From the NCBI GenBank assembly GCA_041660405.1, contig JBAZWL010000005.1, positions 62,001 to 126,000 on the forward strand: DNA of 64,000 bases. Reading direction: 5' to 3'. The stretch is from Taibaiella sp041660405 (lineage in GTDB: Bacteria > Bacteroidota > Bacteroidia > Chitinophagales > Chitinophagaceae). A program made the translations under genes and the position numbers. The notes below the pieces were generated by a model, which saw only the letters and a list, made by a program, of their open reading frames with translations, made no database searches and was not told the origin of the DNA. Below are positions 36,531 to 46,303 of this stretch, piece after piece (the first letter of the stretch is position 1; the number at the start of each line of letters is the position of its first letter).

Positions 36531-38456
36531 ATGTATAGTAAACTCATAAAGACATTATCACTAAGTATCCTATCATTGGGAAACCTTGTATTACATGCCC
36601 AAAGCAATTCACATGCAGAACAAGTTTCAGAAATGGCTATGAAAACCTTGTGGAAAGACAGCACAGGACGTATGCCACATCCCCGTAAGTGGACTTATGA
36701 TCAGGCTGTAGTGCTGTTGGGTATTGAAGGTTTATGGTACCGCACTGGTGATGCCCGCTATTTTGATTACATGCAGAAAAGTATGGATCGTTTTGTTCAG
36801 GAAGATGGCATTATTGATACTTACGAAAAAGAGTCTTACAATATTGACAATGTAGCTTGTGGCAGAATACTGCTGGCATTATACAAAGTTACCGGCAAAG
36901 AAAAATATTTCAAAGCTGCAAACACATTACGCGAACAATTAAAAAATCATCCACGCACGAAGGAAGGAAGCTTCTGGCATAAGAAGATATATCCAAGCCA
37001 GGTGTGGCTTGATGGCTTGTATATGGCACAACCATTCTATGCAGAATGGGCCCAAACTTTTAAAGAAGGAGATAAAAGTTTTGATGACATTGCCAATCAG
37101 TTTATATGGATTGAAAAACATACCAGGAATGCAGAGACAGGTTTAATGCATCATGCGTGGGATGAAAGTAAAGCAATGCCTTGGGCAAATAAAACTACAG
37201 GTATTGCACCAAATGTATGGGCCAGGGCTATGGGTTGGTACGGCGCAGCATTGGTAGATGTGCTTGAATATTTTCCTGAAGGCCATCCTAAGAAAAAAGA
37301 ACTGGTCGCTATACTGAATCGCTATGCCACTGCCATTACAAAAGCGCAGGATCCTATAAGCGGATTATGGTGGGACGTGATGAATAAGCCTTATCCTGGT
37401 AAAACAGGAAACTACTTTGAAGCTTCGGCAGCAGCACAATTCGTATACACACTGGCCAAAGGCTCCAGGCTCGGTTACTTAAAGCCGAATGTACTACCTG
37501 TAGCTCAGAAAGGTTATAAGGGCATCCTTGCTAAATTTCTGACTAAAGGATCTGATGGCCTGACACACTATGATGGAACGGTTTCAGTGAGTGGCCTGGG
37601 TGGTAAGCCTTATAGAGACGGAAGCTTTGAATATTACATCAGCGAAAAAGTGGTACGGGATGATGCAAAAGGTGTAGGCGCGTTTATTCAGGCTGCTAAT
37701 GAAATAGAAATGTTACCTGATCTGGTTCTAGGAAAAGGCAAGAAAGTGCTTCTGGATTCTTACTACAATAATGAGCATGATAAGGACATACTAGGTAATG
37801 TACGCAGCTCGCATTACAAATGGGATGAACGTTCTAATGGGGGATATCAATTCTGGGGTAAAACATTTCAACGCTACGGAGCCTCTATAAGCACTGCCTA
37901 TTCAGCTCCTAATGCCTCAATCTTGAAAAGCCAAGATGTTTATATCATTGTTGACCCTGATCTTCCCAAAGAAAATCCGGATGCAAAATTCATGAATGAA
38001 CAAGATGCCTCTGCCATTTACGAATGGGTGAAAGCGGGTGGAACCTTGGTACTCTTGCTTAACGACAGTGGCAATTGCGATCTTAATAAAATCAATATTC
38101 TTACAAAAAAACTTGGCTTTACATTTAACAATGATAGTCGGAATCATGTAGAAGGACGTCAGTTTGAGCAAGGAGCGTTATACATTAAAGAAGCTAATCC
38201 TGTTTTCAAAACAGCTAAAAAAGTTTACCTGAAAGAGATCAGCACAATTAAGATCGAGGATAAAACTAAGGCTGGAAGTATCTATACAGATAAAGGTGAT
38301 ATACTTATGGTAACAGCAGAAGTCGGTAAGGGAAAAGTATTTGCAGTGGGTGATCCGTGGATATATAATGAATATGTTGATGGTCGAAAATTACCTGCGG
38401 AAATGGAAAATTTCAAAGCCATGGATGATCTTACCAAATGGATATTGAGCAAATAA
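36531..38456 (+). CDS. GH105 unsaturated rhamnogalacturonyl/galacturonyl hydrolase with extra C-terminal domain
   Basis: 641 aa, signal peptide about 1-24. The N-terminal 380 residues are the YteR/GH105 (alpha/alpha)6 barrel: WTYDQAVVLLGIEGLWYRTGD, WLDGLYMAQPFYAEW, MHHAWDE, PWA..GIAPNVWARAMGWYGAALVDVLEYFP. It releases the unsaturated uronate from lyase products, the substrate that becomes 5-keto-4-deoxyuronate for KduI/KduD. The last 240 residues form a second domain resembling GATase-like/DUF4350 modules (QDVYIIVDPDLP, EWVKAGGTLVLLLND, GKGKVFAVGDPWIYNEYVDG) of unclear role. It follows GH28 by 52 bases. Confidence 0.9.
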   Translation: MYSKLIKTLSLSILSLGNLVLHAQSNSHAEQVSEMAMKTLWKDSTGRMPHPRKWTYDQAVVLLGIEGLWYRTGDARYFDYMQKSMDRFVQEDGIIDTYEKESYNIDNVACGRILLALYKVTGKEKYFKAANTLREQLKNHPRTKEGSFWHKKIYPSQVWLDGLYMAQPFYAEWAQTFKEGDKSFDDIANQFIWIEKHTRNAETGLMHHAWDESKAMPWANKTTGIAPNVWARAMGWYGAALVDVLEYFPEGHPKKKELVAILNRYATAITKAQDPISGLWWDVMNKPYPGKTGNYFEASAAAQFVYTLAKGSRLGYLKPNVLPVAQKGYKGILAKFLTKGSDGLTHYDGTVSVSGLGGKPYRDGSFEYYISEKVVRDDAKGVGAFIQAANEIEMLPDLVLGKGKKVLLDSYYNNEHDKDILGNVRSSHYKWDERSNGGYQFWGKTFQRYGASISTAYSAPNASILKSQDVYIIVDPDLPKENPDAKFMNEQDASAIYEWVKAGGTLVLLLNDSGNCDLNKINILTKKLGFTFNNDSRNHVEGRQFEQGALYIKEANPVFKTAKKVYLKEISTIKIEDKTKAGSIYTDKGDILMVTAEVGKGKVFAVGDPWIYNEYVDGRKLPAEMENFKAMDDLTKWILSK

Positions 38457-38520
38457 GTTTATAATAAACAAGAACAAAGAAGTTTTCTCATACACTAATA
38501 TGCCTCAATTCTTTTCAGAG

Positions 38521-38553
38521 CAAGGGGAAACAGAGGGGTATCGTCCCCTTTGT
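38521..38553 (+). terminator. Possible terminator after GH105
   Basis: CAAGGGGA near 38521 can pair with TCCCCTTTG ending near 38552, with one bulge, followed by a T/A-rich stretch. It lies directly upstream of uxaB. Confidence 0.4.
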
Positions 38554-38570
38554 TTAAATTTTAAATTTTC

Positions 38571-40088
38571 ATGAAATTAGCAGCACATATATTAGCAGAT
38601 ATTGTTCCTAAGGATAACGTAGAGCTCCCTCATCCATCCCACCTTTCGTTGCCTGTAAGAGTGTTACAATTTGGTACAGGTGTTTTACTCAGAGGTTTAC
38701 CCGATTACTTTATTGACAAAGCTAATAAACAAGGCATCTTTAATGGCAGTATTGTTGTAGTAAAATCAACCTCACAAAATAAAACTTCCGATTTTGAGGA
38801 GCAGGATAACCTTTATACCATTTGCATAAAAGGCATTGAACATGGTCAGAAGGTAAATCAGTATATAGTAAACTCTTCTATTAGTCGTGTATTGAGTGCA
38901 AAGGAGCAATGGGATGAGGTATTGAATCTGGCAGGTGATCCGGAGATAAAAACGGTTATATCAAATACTACCGAAGTGGGTATTGTATTAAAAGATGATG
39001 AACAAATAAAAAGTGCGTATACTCCCGAATCATTCCCCGGTAAGCTACTGGCATTTCTTTACCGCAGATACCAGATTTTCAAAGGTGCTGCAGAAGCAGG
39101 CATGGTGATACTACCAACAGAGCTTATTGCTGACAATGGCACAAAACTTAAAGCGATCTGTCTGGAACTTGCTCGCATTAACCTTCTCGAAGAAGAATTT
39201 ATAACCTGGCTGGAACAAGCAAACGATTTTTGCAATACACTTGTGGACCGCATCGTACCGGGTGGACTAAGGCCTCATGACAAACGAAGCACCTCAGAAT
39301 ATCTTGGCTATGAGGACGATTTAATGATCATGTCAGAAGTGTATAGCCTGTGGGCTATAGAGACAAAATCCGAAAGGACAAAAAGTATATTGTCCTTTGC
39401 AACAGTAGATGATGGAATCGTAGTAATTAAAAGCATTGAGAAGTTCAGAAACCTTAAACTAAAATTGCTCAATGGTGCACATACTTTCAGTTGCGGATTA
39501 GCATTGCTCAGCGGATTTGAAAACGTAAAAGAAGCCATGGAAAATGCTTTCTTTGAAAGGTATATCAATGACCTGATGGTAACAGAAATTACTCAAACGC
39601 TTATTGGTGAAGATATAAAAGAAGACGAGGCCGTTCGTTTTTCCAGGTCAGTACTGGATCGTTTCCGCAATCCTTATATAGAACACAGATGGGAAAGCAT
39701 ATCAACTAATTACACCTCTAAAATGATCATGCGGAATATCCCTACCCTTCTGGAATGGTATCAACGTTTTCCAAATAAAGTGCCTAAAAATATGGCTTTG
39801 GGTTTTGCCTCGTACGTGTATTTCATGCGTTCGGACAAAACCGGTACAGCATCATTTACACGAAATAGTTATGGAAAACAAATCCCTATTGATGATCAAT
39901 ATGCAGCAACGCTTCACGCCCACTGGCAGGCAACGTCCTGCGAAGAGGCTATTAACAATATACTTTCGGATAAGAACTTATGGAATATAGACCTGACACT
40001 GCTTTCCGGCTTTGAGGAAGCAGTGATGGATAACATCAGGAAACTAAGAACACAGACAAAATTAAACGCTAACACCGTTTCAATATAA
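38571..40088 (+). CDS. uxaB: Tagaturonate reductase (altronate oxidoreductase)
   Basis: 505-aa member of the mannitol/altronate dehydrogenase family. It reduces D-tagaturonate to D-altronate with NADH in the isomerase pathway of galacturonate. Visible features are the N-terminal VRVLQFGTGVLLRGLPDYFIDKANKQG cofactor region, NTTEVGIV, LPTELIADNGTKLK, the active-site region VDRIVPGG and KLKLLNGAHTFSCG. It is followed after 51 bases by uxaA, which acts on its product. No operator copy was found in the 114 bases upstream. Confidence 0.93.
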   Translation: MKLAAHILADIVPKDNVELPHPSHLSLPVRVLQFGTGVLLRGLPDYFIDKANKQGIFNGSIVVVKSTSQNKTSDFEEQDNLYTICIKGIEHGQKVNQYIVNSSISRVLSAKEQWDEVLNLAGDPEIKTVISNTTEVGIVLKDDEQIKSAYTPESFPGKLLAFLYRRYQIFKGAAEAGMVILPTELIADNGTKLKAICLELARINLLEEEFITWLEQANDFCNTLVDRIVPGGLRPHDKRSTSEYLGYEDDLMIMSEVYSLWAIETKSERTKSILSFATVDDGIVVIKSIEKFRNLKLKLLNGAHTFSCGLALLSGFENVKEAMENAFFERYINDLMVTEITQTLIGEDIKEDEAVRFSRSVLDRFRNPYIEHRWESISTNYTSKMIMRNIPTLLEWYQRFPNKVPKNMALGFASYVYFMRSDKTGTASFTRNSYGKQIPIDDQYAATLHAHWQATSCEEAINNILSDKNLWNIDLTLLSGFEEAVMDNIRKLRTQTKLNANTVSI

Positions 40089-40139
40089 TTACCGGTTATA
40101 CAGAGAAATCTCCTGTGCCAAACAAAATGATGATGACAG

Positions 40140-41792
40140 ATGGAAAAGAAGAAAATACTTAAGGTGCATCCAAATGATAACGTAATTGTTGCTTTACAAG
40201 ATCTGAAAAGTGGAGAAACAGTAACATTGGATGGAAAGAGGTACACCGTAATAGAAGACATAAATGCCAAACATAAATTCTTTGAGCATGACCTCAAACA
40301 AGGTGATCATGTGATTATGTACGGCGTATTGGTTGGCAAAGCACAATATGATCTTGGAGCTGGCACTTTAATGACAACCGACAATCTTAAACACGCTGCA
40401 GATCCATTTGAATTCAGGCCGTATCATTACGAATGGCATGCTCCAGATGTAAGTAAATTTGTCGGAAGAACATTTAATGGTTATCATCGTAGTGATGGCC
40501 GCGTTGGTACGGCAAACTATTGGCTGTTTGTGCCAACTGTATTTTGTGAAAACCGCAACCTGGACGTGATCCGGGAAGCCTTGCATAATGAACTTGGCTA
40601 TGCTGTCACCGACAAGTATAAAGCTTACACACATCAACTGGTAGAAGCTTATAAAAACGGAGAGGATATTGCGAACATTGATTTTACCCCTTCTTCTGCA
40701 AGCGAAGAATTAAAGAAGAACCGTTTGTTCAAAAACGTAGACGGTATTAAATTTCTAAATCACCAGGGAGGCTGTGGTGGCATTCGTCAGGATGCTGCTG
40801 TATTGAGTAAATTACTGGCCGCCTATGCTGATCACCCTAATGTAGCCGGAGTTACCGTGCTAAGTCTGGGCTGTCAAAACCTTCAGGTAAATGATTTTAA
40901 GCGTGACCTGCTTGATCATAACCCGAACTTTGATAAGCCGCTGTATATTTTCGAGCAACAACAATCACAAAGCGAAGAACAACTGATCAGTGAAGCCATT
41001 CGTAAAACACTTTCGGGCCTGATTGAGATCAATAAAACTGAGCGCCAACCTGCTCCGTTGGATAAGCTGACTATCGGTGTAAAATGTGGTGGTAGCGATG
41101 GCTTCAGTGGCATTTCGGCAAATCCTGCAGTTGGCTATACTTCCGATTTGTTAGTAGCATTGGGCGGTAAAATACTTTTAGCTGAATTTCCTGAATTATG
41201 TGGAGCAGAACAAGGTTTAATTGACAGAACTATTGATGAAGATGCAGCAAGAAAATTCATTCACCTGATGCGCGCATACAATGATGCCGCGCATAAAGCC
41301 GGTTCCGGTTTTGAAAACAATCCTTCCCCTGGTAATATCAAAGATGGTTTGATTACAGATGCTATTAAGTCTGCCGGTGCAGCCAAAAAAGGTGGTACCT
41401 CGCCCGTAGTCGACGTTCTTGACTATACCGAACCTGCTACTAAACCAGGGTTGAGCTTGGTATGCACACCAGGGAATGATGTGGAAGCAACGACAGGTAA
41501 AGCTGCTTCAGGCGCTACTTTAATCTTATTTACTACTGGCCTAGGTACGCCAACGGGAAATCCTGTGTGTCCTGTTATCAAAGTATCTACCAATAATATA
41601 CTTAATCAGCGTATGGGTGATATTATTGACATCAATACTGGTCCGGTAATTGAAGGTGAAAAGACTATTGAAGAGATGGGCGAAGAAATATTGGAGTATT
41701 GTATAAAAGCTGCAAGTGGTGAAGTAATACCTAAAGCAGTTCAATTAAACCAGGATGATTTTATACCCTGGAAGAGAGGTGTAAGTCTTTAA
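40140..41792 (+). CDS. uxaA: Altronate dehydratase
   Basis: 550 aa, full length with both halves of the family. There is an N-terminal SAF domain (about 1-100: HPNDNVIVALQDLKSGE, DHVIMYGVLVGKA) and a large C-terminal catalytic part (GYHRSDGRVGTANYWL, HQGGCGG, TIGVKCGGSDGFSG, FTTGLGTPTGNPVCPVIKVSTN). It dehydrates D-altronate to 2-keto-3-deoxygluconate (KDG), iron-dependent in studied homologues. Product goes to KdgK. Confidence 0.94.
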   Translation: MEKKKILKVHPNDNVIVALQDLKSGETVTLDGKRYTVIEDINAKHKFFEHDLKQGDHVIMYGVLVGKAQYDLGAGTLMTTDNLKHAADPFEFRPYHYEWHAPDVSKFVGRTFNGYHRSDGRVGTANYWLFVPTVFCENRNLDVIREALHNELGYAVTDKYKAYTHQLVEAYKNGEDIANIDFTPSSASEELKKNRLFKNVDGIKFLNHQGGCGGIRQDAAVLSKLLAAYADHPNVAGVTVLSLGCQNLQVNDFKRDLLDHNPNFDKPLYIFEQQQSQSEEQLISEAIRKTLSGLIEINKTERQPAPLDKLTIGVKCGGSDGFSGISANPAVGYTSDLLVALGGKILLAEFPELCGAEQGLIDRTIDEDAARKFIHLMRAYNDAAHKAGSGFENNPSPGNIKDGLITDAIKSAGAAKKGGTSPVVDVLDYTEPATKPGLSLVCTPGNDVEATTGKAASGATLILFTTGLGTPTGNPVCPVIKVSTNNILNQRMGDIIDINTGPVIEGEKTIEEMGEEILEYCIKAASGEVIPKAVQLNQDDFIPWKRGVSL

Positions 41793-42161
41793 TTTCAAAA
41801 TAAAGGATTCCCGGAAAGAGCGGAAACGTTCCCGAAAACGATTGCGTAAATATATACTCCTTATTACTTGGTTATCCCTAAAAACTAGAGTAGCATTGCA
41901 ATAAGTATAAAGTAAGTATTCACTTACACTATGCAGTTGTCGTGTTTAAAACTTTATTATAATATTCAGTTTCGTGAAAGAGCGAAATATAAAGATGCCG
42001 TGTTGACTAAAGGGCGCCTCGATCAAAGGTTAAAGTATTCTTGCATGTTTACATATTTATCCTGAGGCGTTACCTTTTGTCTTCTTCATTTAAGGTCTAC
42101 TATAACTAATAAAAGATATCACGAATAGTGCATTCTTCAACTGTTCGATGAAAATTATACA
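41793..42161. other. Intergenic region upstream of uxaC
   Basis: 369 bases without a gene. The first 135 bases hold the operator/promoter/palindrome set at 41822-41927. The remaining leader of about 230 bases shows no recognisable riboswitch or small ORF. Confidence 0.6.
41822..41927 (+). promoter_or_regulatory. Operator, promoter and downstream palindrome of the uxaC operon
   Basis: GGAAACGTT-N6-AACGATTGC at 41822-41845 is followed by GTAAATA. A -33-like TTG at 41868-41870 is separated by 20 bases from the -7-like TAGCATTG at 41891-41898. The perfect palindrome GTAAGT-ATTC-ACTTAC lies at 41912-41927. Spacing is identical to the GH28 promoter at 34730. It links cytosolic uronate catabolism to the extracellular depolymerases. 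Confidence 0.65.
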
Positions 42162-43562
42162 ATGAAAAAGTTCCTCGACGAAAATTTTCTGTTGGAGACC
42201 CCTACCGCAGTGAAATTGTACCATGATTATGCTAAACAAATGCCCATCATCGATTACCACTGTCATCTTTCTCCCGAGCAAATTGCCAATAACCATCAGT
42301 TCGAAAATATAACCCAGGCCTGGCTTTATGGTGATCATTACAAATGGCGTGCTATGCGTACCAATGGTGTAGATGAAAGTTATGTGACTGGCAATAAAAG
42401 TGATTTTGAGAAATTTGAAGCCTGGGCCAAAACTGTTCCCTATACATTACGTAACCCACTGTATCACTGGACACACCTGGAACTGCAACGTTATTTCAAT
42501 ATACATGAAATCCTGAATGACAGTACAGCAAAAAGTATTTACGATAATGCTTCAACACAGATCAGCAGACCTGAACATTCAGTAAGAGGTCTGCTGGAAA
42601 AGATGAATGTGAAAGTAGTGTGTACTACCGATGATCCATTGGATGATTTAAGATTCCATCAATCTTTCAAGAAAGAAAATACAACGTTGAGCATGTATCC
42701 GGCATGGCGTCCGGATGCTGCCATGAATGTGGACAACAAAGACAAGTTCAATGTTTATGTTGAAAAGCTCAACGCTATAAATGGCAATACGGTAAACAAT
42801 TTCGGGGAATACCTTGATGCATTAAAGAAACGTCATGATTATTTCGCCGCTCATGATTGCACTTTAAGTGATCATGGTCTTGAAGAGATTTATGCAGATA
42901 GTTATACTGATGACGAGATTATAAACATCTTTGCTAAAATCAGATCAGGGAAGGATTTGGAGTTAACCGAGATTAGAAAATTCAAATCGGCCATGCTATA
43001 CCATTTTGCTATCTGGGATGCAGAAAAAGGCTGGGTACAACAATTTCATCTTGGTGCACTGCGTAATAACAATAGTCGTATGTTGTCACAACTTGGCCCT
43101 GATACCGGCTGGGATTCGATTGGTGATTTCTCGCAAGCTAAAGCTTTGTCATCCTTTTTTGACCGGTTGGATAAAGAAAACAAGCTTGCTAAAACGATCA
43201 TCTATAATCTCAACCCATCCGATAACGAATTGATGGCAACCATGATTGGAAATTTTAATGACGGTTCTGCCCCGGGGAAAATTCAATTCGGTTCCGGATG
43301 GTGGTTCATGGATCAGAAAGACGGTATGACCAGGCAGCTGAATGCCTTATCCAATATGGGGTTACTCAGTAAATTCGTAGGTATGCTTACCGACAGTCGT
43401 TCATTTCTCTCTTTTCCAAGACATGAATATTTCAGACGATTATTGTGTAACTTGTTTGGCACAGAAATAGAGAACGGAGAATTACCAGATGACATTGAAT
43501 GGATCGGTAAGGTGATACAGGATATTTGCTATAACAATGCCAAAGAATACTTTGGCTGGTAG
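42162..43562 (+). CDS. uxaC: Uronate (glucuronate/galacturonate) isomerase
   Basis: 466 aa, the normal length of this amidohydrolase-related TIM barrel. It isomerises D-galacturonate to D-tagaturonate (and glucuronate to fructuronate). The metal-binding start PIIDYHCHLSPEQIANN and the later WDAEKGWVQQFHLGALRNN and GSGWWFMDQKDGM motifs are canonical. First step of the UxaCBA route, although uxaB and uxaA lie upstream in a separate unit. First gene of a six-gene run to the transporter at 46968. Confidence 0.95.
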   Translation: MKKFLDENFLLETPTAVKLYHDYAKQMPIIDYHCHLSPEQIANNHQFENITQAWLYGDHYKWRAMRTNGVDESYVTGNKSDFEKFEAWAKTVPYTLRNPLYHWTHLELQRYFNIHEILNDSTAKSIYDNASTQISRPEHSVRGLLEKMNVKVVCTTDDPLDDLRFHQSFKKENTTLSMYPAWRPDAAMNVDNKDKFNVYVEKLNAINGNTVNNFGEYLDALKKRHDYFAAHDCTLSDHGLEEIYADSYTDDEIINIFAKIRSGKDLELTEIRKFKSAMLYHFAIWDAEKGWVQQFHLGALRNNNSRMLSQLGPDTGWDSIGDFSQAKALSSFFDRLDKENKLAKTIIYNLNPSDNELMATMIGNFNDGSAPGKIQFGSGWWFMDQKDGMTRQLNALSNMGLLSKFVGMLTDSRSFLSFPRHEYFRRLLCNLFGTEIENGELPDDIEWIGKVIQDICYNNAKEYFGW

Positions 43563-43652
43563 TTTATCAAATTGCATATATCTCTTAGTAGCACATGTTT
43601 GTAGAAAAAAAATAAACGAAATCATAGCGTACCATAAGTACACTACTATAGC

Positions 43653-44417
43653 ATGAACCAATTATTTGATTTAACAGGAAAGGTAGCACTGATAACCGGA
43701 GGCAATAAAGGAATAGGTATGGGTATGGCTATCGGGCTTGCGGAAGCAGGCGCTGATATCATTGTGGTATCTGGCACAGTGGCATTACAAGGCAGTGATA
43801 TAGAAAAAGAAGTAACCACGCTTGGTAGAAAATTTAAAGCCTATCAGGCTAATCTTACCGAACGTGCAGATGTTTATGCGTTTATTAAAAAGGTGCTCAC
43901 TGAAAACGATCGCATAGATATCTTAGTAAATAATGCAGGAACAATAATGCGTAAACCCGCAGCAGAACACCCTGATGAATATTGGGACAATGTATTGGCT
44001 TTAAACCTGGATACACCTTTTATTCTGGCACGTGAATTTGGCAAGCACATGATAGCTAACGGAGGCGGGAAAATTATTTTCACCTGTTCCCTATTGAGCT
44101 TTCAAGGTGGGATTAATGTGCCGGGCTACGCGGCCAGCAAAGGAGCATTGGCTAGTCTTGTAAAAGCATTGGCCAATGAATGGGCTTCAAAGAATATAAA
44201 TGTGAATGGTATAGCGCCGGGATACATTGCAACAGATAATACTGAAGCATTACGTAATGATCCTGACCGAAGCAAATCTATACTGGACCGTATTCCTGCT
44301 GGACGCTGGGGCGAAGCTGAAGATTTCAAAGGGCCTGTAGTGTTCCTGGCATCAGATGCAGGAAGTTATGTACAAGGCACTATTCTTACAGTTGATGGCG
44401 GCTGGATGGGAAGATAA
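43653..44417 (+). CDS. kduD: 2-dehydro-3-deoxy-D-gluconate 5-dehydrogenase (SDR)
   Basis: 254 aa. It reduces 2,5-diketo-3-deoxygluconate to KDG, joining the lyase-derived branch to the Entner-Doudoroff route. SDR features are TGGNKGIG (15-22), NNAG, Tyr159-x3-Lys163 and C-terminal DGGW. The start NQLFDLTGKVALITGGNKGIG and the adjacent kduI gene (41 bases downstream) support KduD over a generic SDR. The gap to uxaC is 90 bases. Confidence 0.92.
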   Translation: MNQLFDLTGKVALITGGNKGIGMGMAIGLAEAGADIIVVSGTVALQGSDIEKEVTTLGRKFKAYQANLTERADVYAFIKKVLTENDRIDILVNNAGTIMRKPAAEHPDEYWDNVLALNLDTPFILAREFGKHMIANGGGKIIFTCSLLSFQGGINVPGYAASKGALASLVKALANEWASKNINVNGIAPGYIATDNTEALRNDPDRSKSILDRIPAGRWGEAEDFKGPVVFLASDAGSYVQGTILTVDGGWMGR

Positions 44418-44458
44418 AATCTCTATACACAATACTCATATCTCAATACTAAGACAGA

Positions 44459-45289
44459 ATGGAAATAAGGTTTGAACATAGTCCGAAGGAAGTCAGCAAA
44501 ATGAATACAAAGGAATTGCGTGAAGCATTCCTGATGAAGAAGCTAATGAAAGAAGACGAGATCACTTACATTTATTCTCATTACGACAGGTTGATAACAG
44601 GGGGTGTAAAGCCCGTATACAAAGCTGTTGAACTGGTAAACCATCCTGAATTAAGGGCTGAATATTTCCTGGAAAGAAGAGAAATAGGTATTATTAATGT
44701 TGGTGGAAACGGTACTGTAATAGCAGATGGACAGACATTTGAACTGGCTAAACAAAGTTGTTTATATTTAAGCAAAGGCACAAAAGAAGTAGCTTTCAAA
44801 AGTAATGATGTAAATAGCCCGGCATTATTTTTCTTGCTCTCTAGCCCTGCACATGCAACTAGCGAGAACCGTCTCATGCATAAAGAAGAAGCATCGCCAG
44901 TAGCATTGGGCAGCCAGGAAACTGCGAATAAAAGAACGGTATATAAATACATACATCTGGATGGCATTCGTAGTTGCCAATTGGTAATGGGCCTTACTGT
45001 GCTGGAAAAAGGTAGCGTATGGAATAGTATTCCGCCGCATACCCATACCCGTCGTACTGAAGTATATTTTTATTTTGATGTGCCTGAAGACCAGCGTGTG
45101 TTTCATTATATGGGAGAGCCGGAAGAAACACGTCACATTGTGATGAAAGACCATGAAGCAGTAGTGTCGCCGCCATGGAGCATCCACTGCGGAAGTGGCA
45201 CTTCAAATTATGGTTTTATATGGGGTATGGCTGGTGAAAACCAAGTGTATAGTGATATGGATGCTGTAGCCGTAATTGATATGAAATAA
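44459..45289 (+). CDS. kduI: 5-dehydro-4-deoxy-D-glucuronate isomerase
   Basis: 276 aa, the usual length. This zinc-dependent cupin-type isomerase converts 5-keto-4-deoxyuronate, formed spontaneously from GH105 products, to 2,5-diketo-3-deoxygluconate. The metal-site motif PPHTHTRRTEVYFYFD and the C-terminal WSIHCG region (third His) are present, as is VGGNGTV in the N-terminal half. It sits between kduD and kdgK. Confidence 0.95.
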   Translation: MEIRFEHSPKEVSKMNTKELREAFLMKKLMKEDEITYIYSHYDRLITGGVKPVYKAVELVNHPELRAEYFLERREIGIINVGGNGTVIADGQTFELAKQSCLYLSKGTKEVAFKSNDVNSPALFFLLSSPAHATSENRLMHKEEASPVALGSQETANKRTVYKYIHLDGIRSCQLVMGLTVLEKGSVWNSIPPHTHTRRTEVYFYFDVPEDQRVFHYMGEPEETRHIVMKDHEAVVSPPWSIHCGSGTSNYGFIWGMAGENQVYSDMDAVAVIDMK

Positions 45290-45298
45290 TCTTAAGCA

Positions 45299-46303
45299 AT
45301 GAAAAAAATATGCTGCTTTGGAGAAATTTTGATGCGTGTATCACCACCTGACAACTGGATTGAAAGAAATCAATTACAGGTTTATATAGGAGGCGCGGAA
45401 GCCAATGTGGCAACGGCTCTTGCTAACTGGAATATGCCGGTAAAATACCTCACAGCTATACCCGACAATTATGTGGGTCGTGACATTGAGACTTATCTTC
45501 AGCAAAAAAATATAGATACATCGGGCATAGCCTGGCAAGGCAATCGTGTCGGTCTTTACTACATGCAGCAAGGTGTAGATCTCAAACATTCAGGTGTGAT
45601 CTATGACCGCTTTTACTCCTCATTTTACGAGCTTAAACCAGGGGACATTAATTGGGATGAAGTGTTTGAAGATGTAAGCTGGTTTCACTTTACAGCCATT
45701 AGTCCTGCACTTAATATCAACATAGCAGCTGTATGCAAAGAAGCACTGGAAGCAGCACAAGCAAAGGGAATTACCATATCTGTCGATCTAAACTATCGCG
45801 CCAAATTATGGAAGTATGGAAAAGATCCCGTGGAAGTAATGCCGGAGCTGGTTCAATATTGTGATGTTATCATGGGCAATATATGGGCAGCTAATACTTT
45901 GCTTGGCATCAGCCTGGACAAAAATGTTGAGGTAGTTAATCAGAAGGGTACTTATCTCGATCATGCTATAAAGACTTCAGCAGAAATACAGCAAAAATTT
46001 CCTAAATGCAAAACCATTGCTTACACCTTTCGCTTTGATGAACCATCATCGGGCATTAAGTACTATGCTGCTTTATATCGGGATAATACCCTTTATAGCT
46101 CAAGACAATTTGAATTACAACATATAGCGGATAAGGCTGGTAGCGGAGATTGCTTTATGGCCGGATTAATCTATGGCCTTCAACACCAACATAAAGTGCA
46201 AGATATTATAGATTTCGCTTCAGCAGCGGCTTTTGGTAAGTTAAGCGAGATTGGAGATGCCAGTAAACAAACCGTTGAGGATGTACAAAAACATTTAACA
46301 TAA
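45299..46303 (+). CDS. kdgK: 2-keto-3-deoxygluconate kinase (PfkB family)
   Basis: 334 aa. Phosphorylates KDG to KDPG. PfkB hallmarks are the N-terminal ICCFGEILMRVSPPD, the GGAEANVATALANW signature and the C-terminal ADKAGSGDCFMAGLIYG with the catalytic Asp. All branches (UxaCBA and KduID) converge on its substrate. The stop overlaps the eda start by one base (TAATG at 46301-46305), so translation is coupled. Confidence 0.92.
   Translation: MKKICCFGEILMRVSPPDNWIERNQLQVYIGGAEANVATALANWNMPVKYLTAIPDNYVGRDIETYLQQKNIDTSGIAWQGNRVGLYYMQQGVDLKHSGVIYDRFYSSFYELKPGDINWDEVFEDVSWFHFTAISPALNINIAAVCKEALEAAQAKGITISVDLNYRAKLWKYGKDPVEVMPELVQYCDVIMGNIWAANTLLGISLDKNVEVVNQKGTYLDHAIKTSAEIQQKFPKCKTIAYTFRFDEPSSGIKYYAALYRDNTLYSSRQFELQHIADKAGSGDCFMAGLIYGLQHQHKVQDIIDFASAAAFGKLSEIGDASKQTVEDVQKHLT

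Noticed and set aside
41793..42161. Riboswitch in the long uxaC leader
   Set aside because: No conserved riboswitch core or clear expression-platform hairpin recognised.
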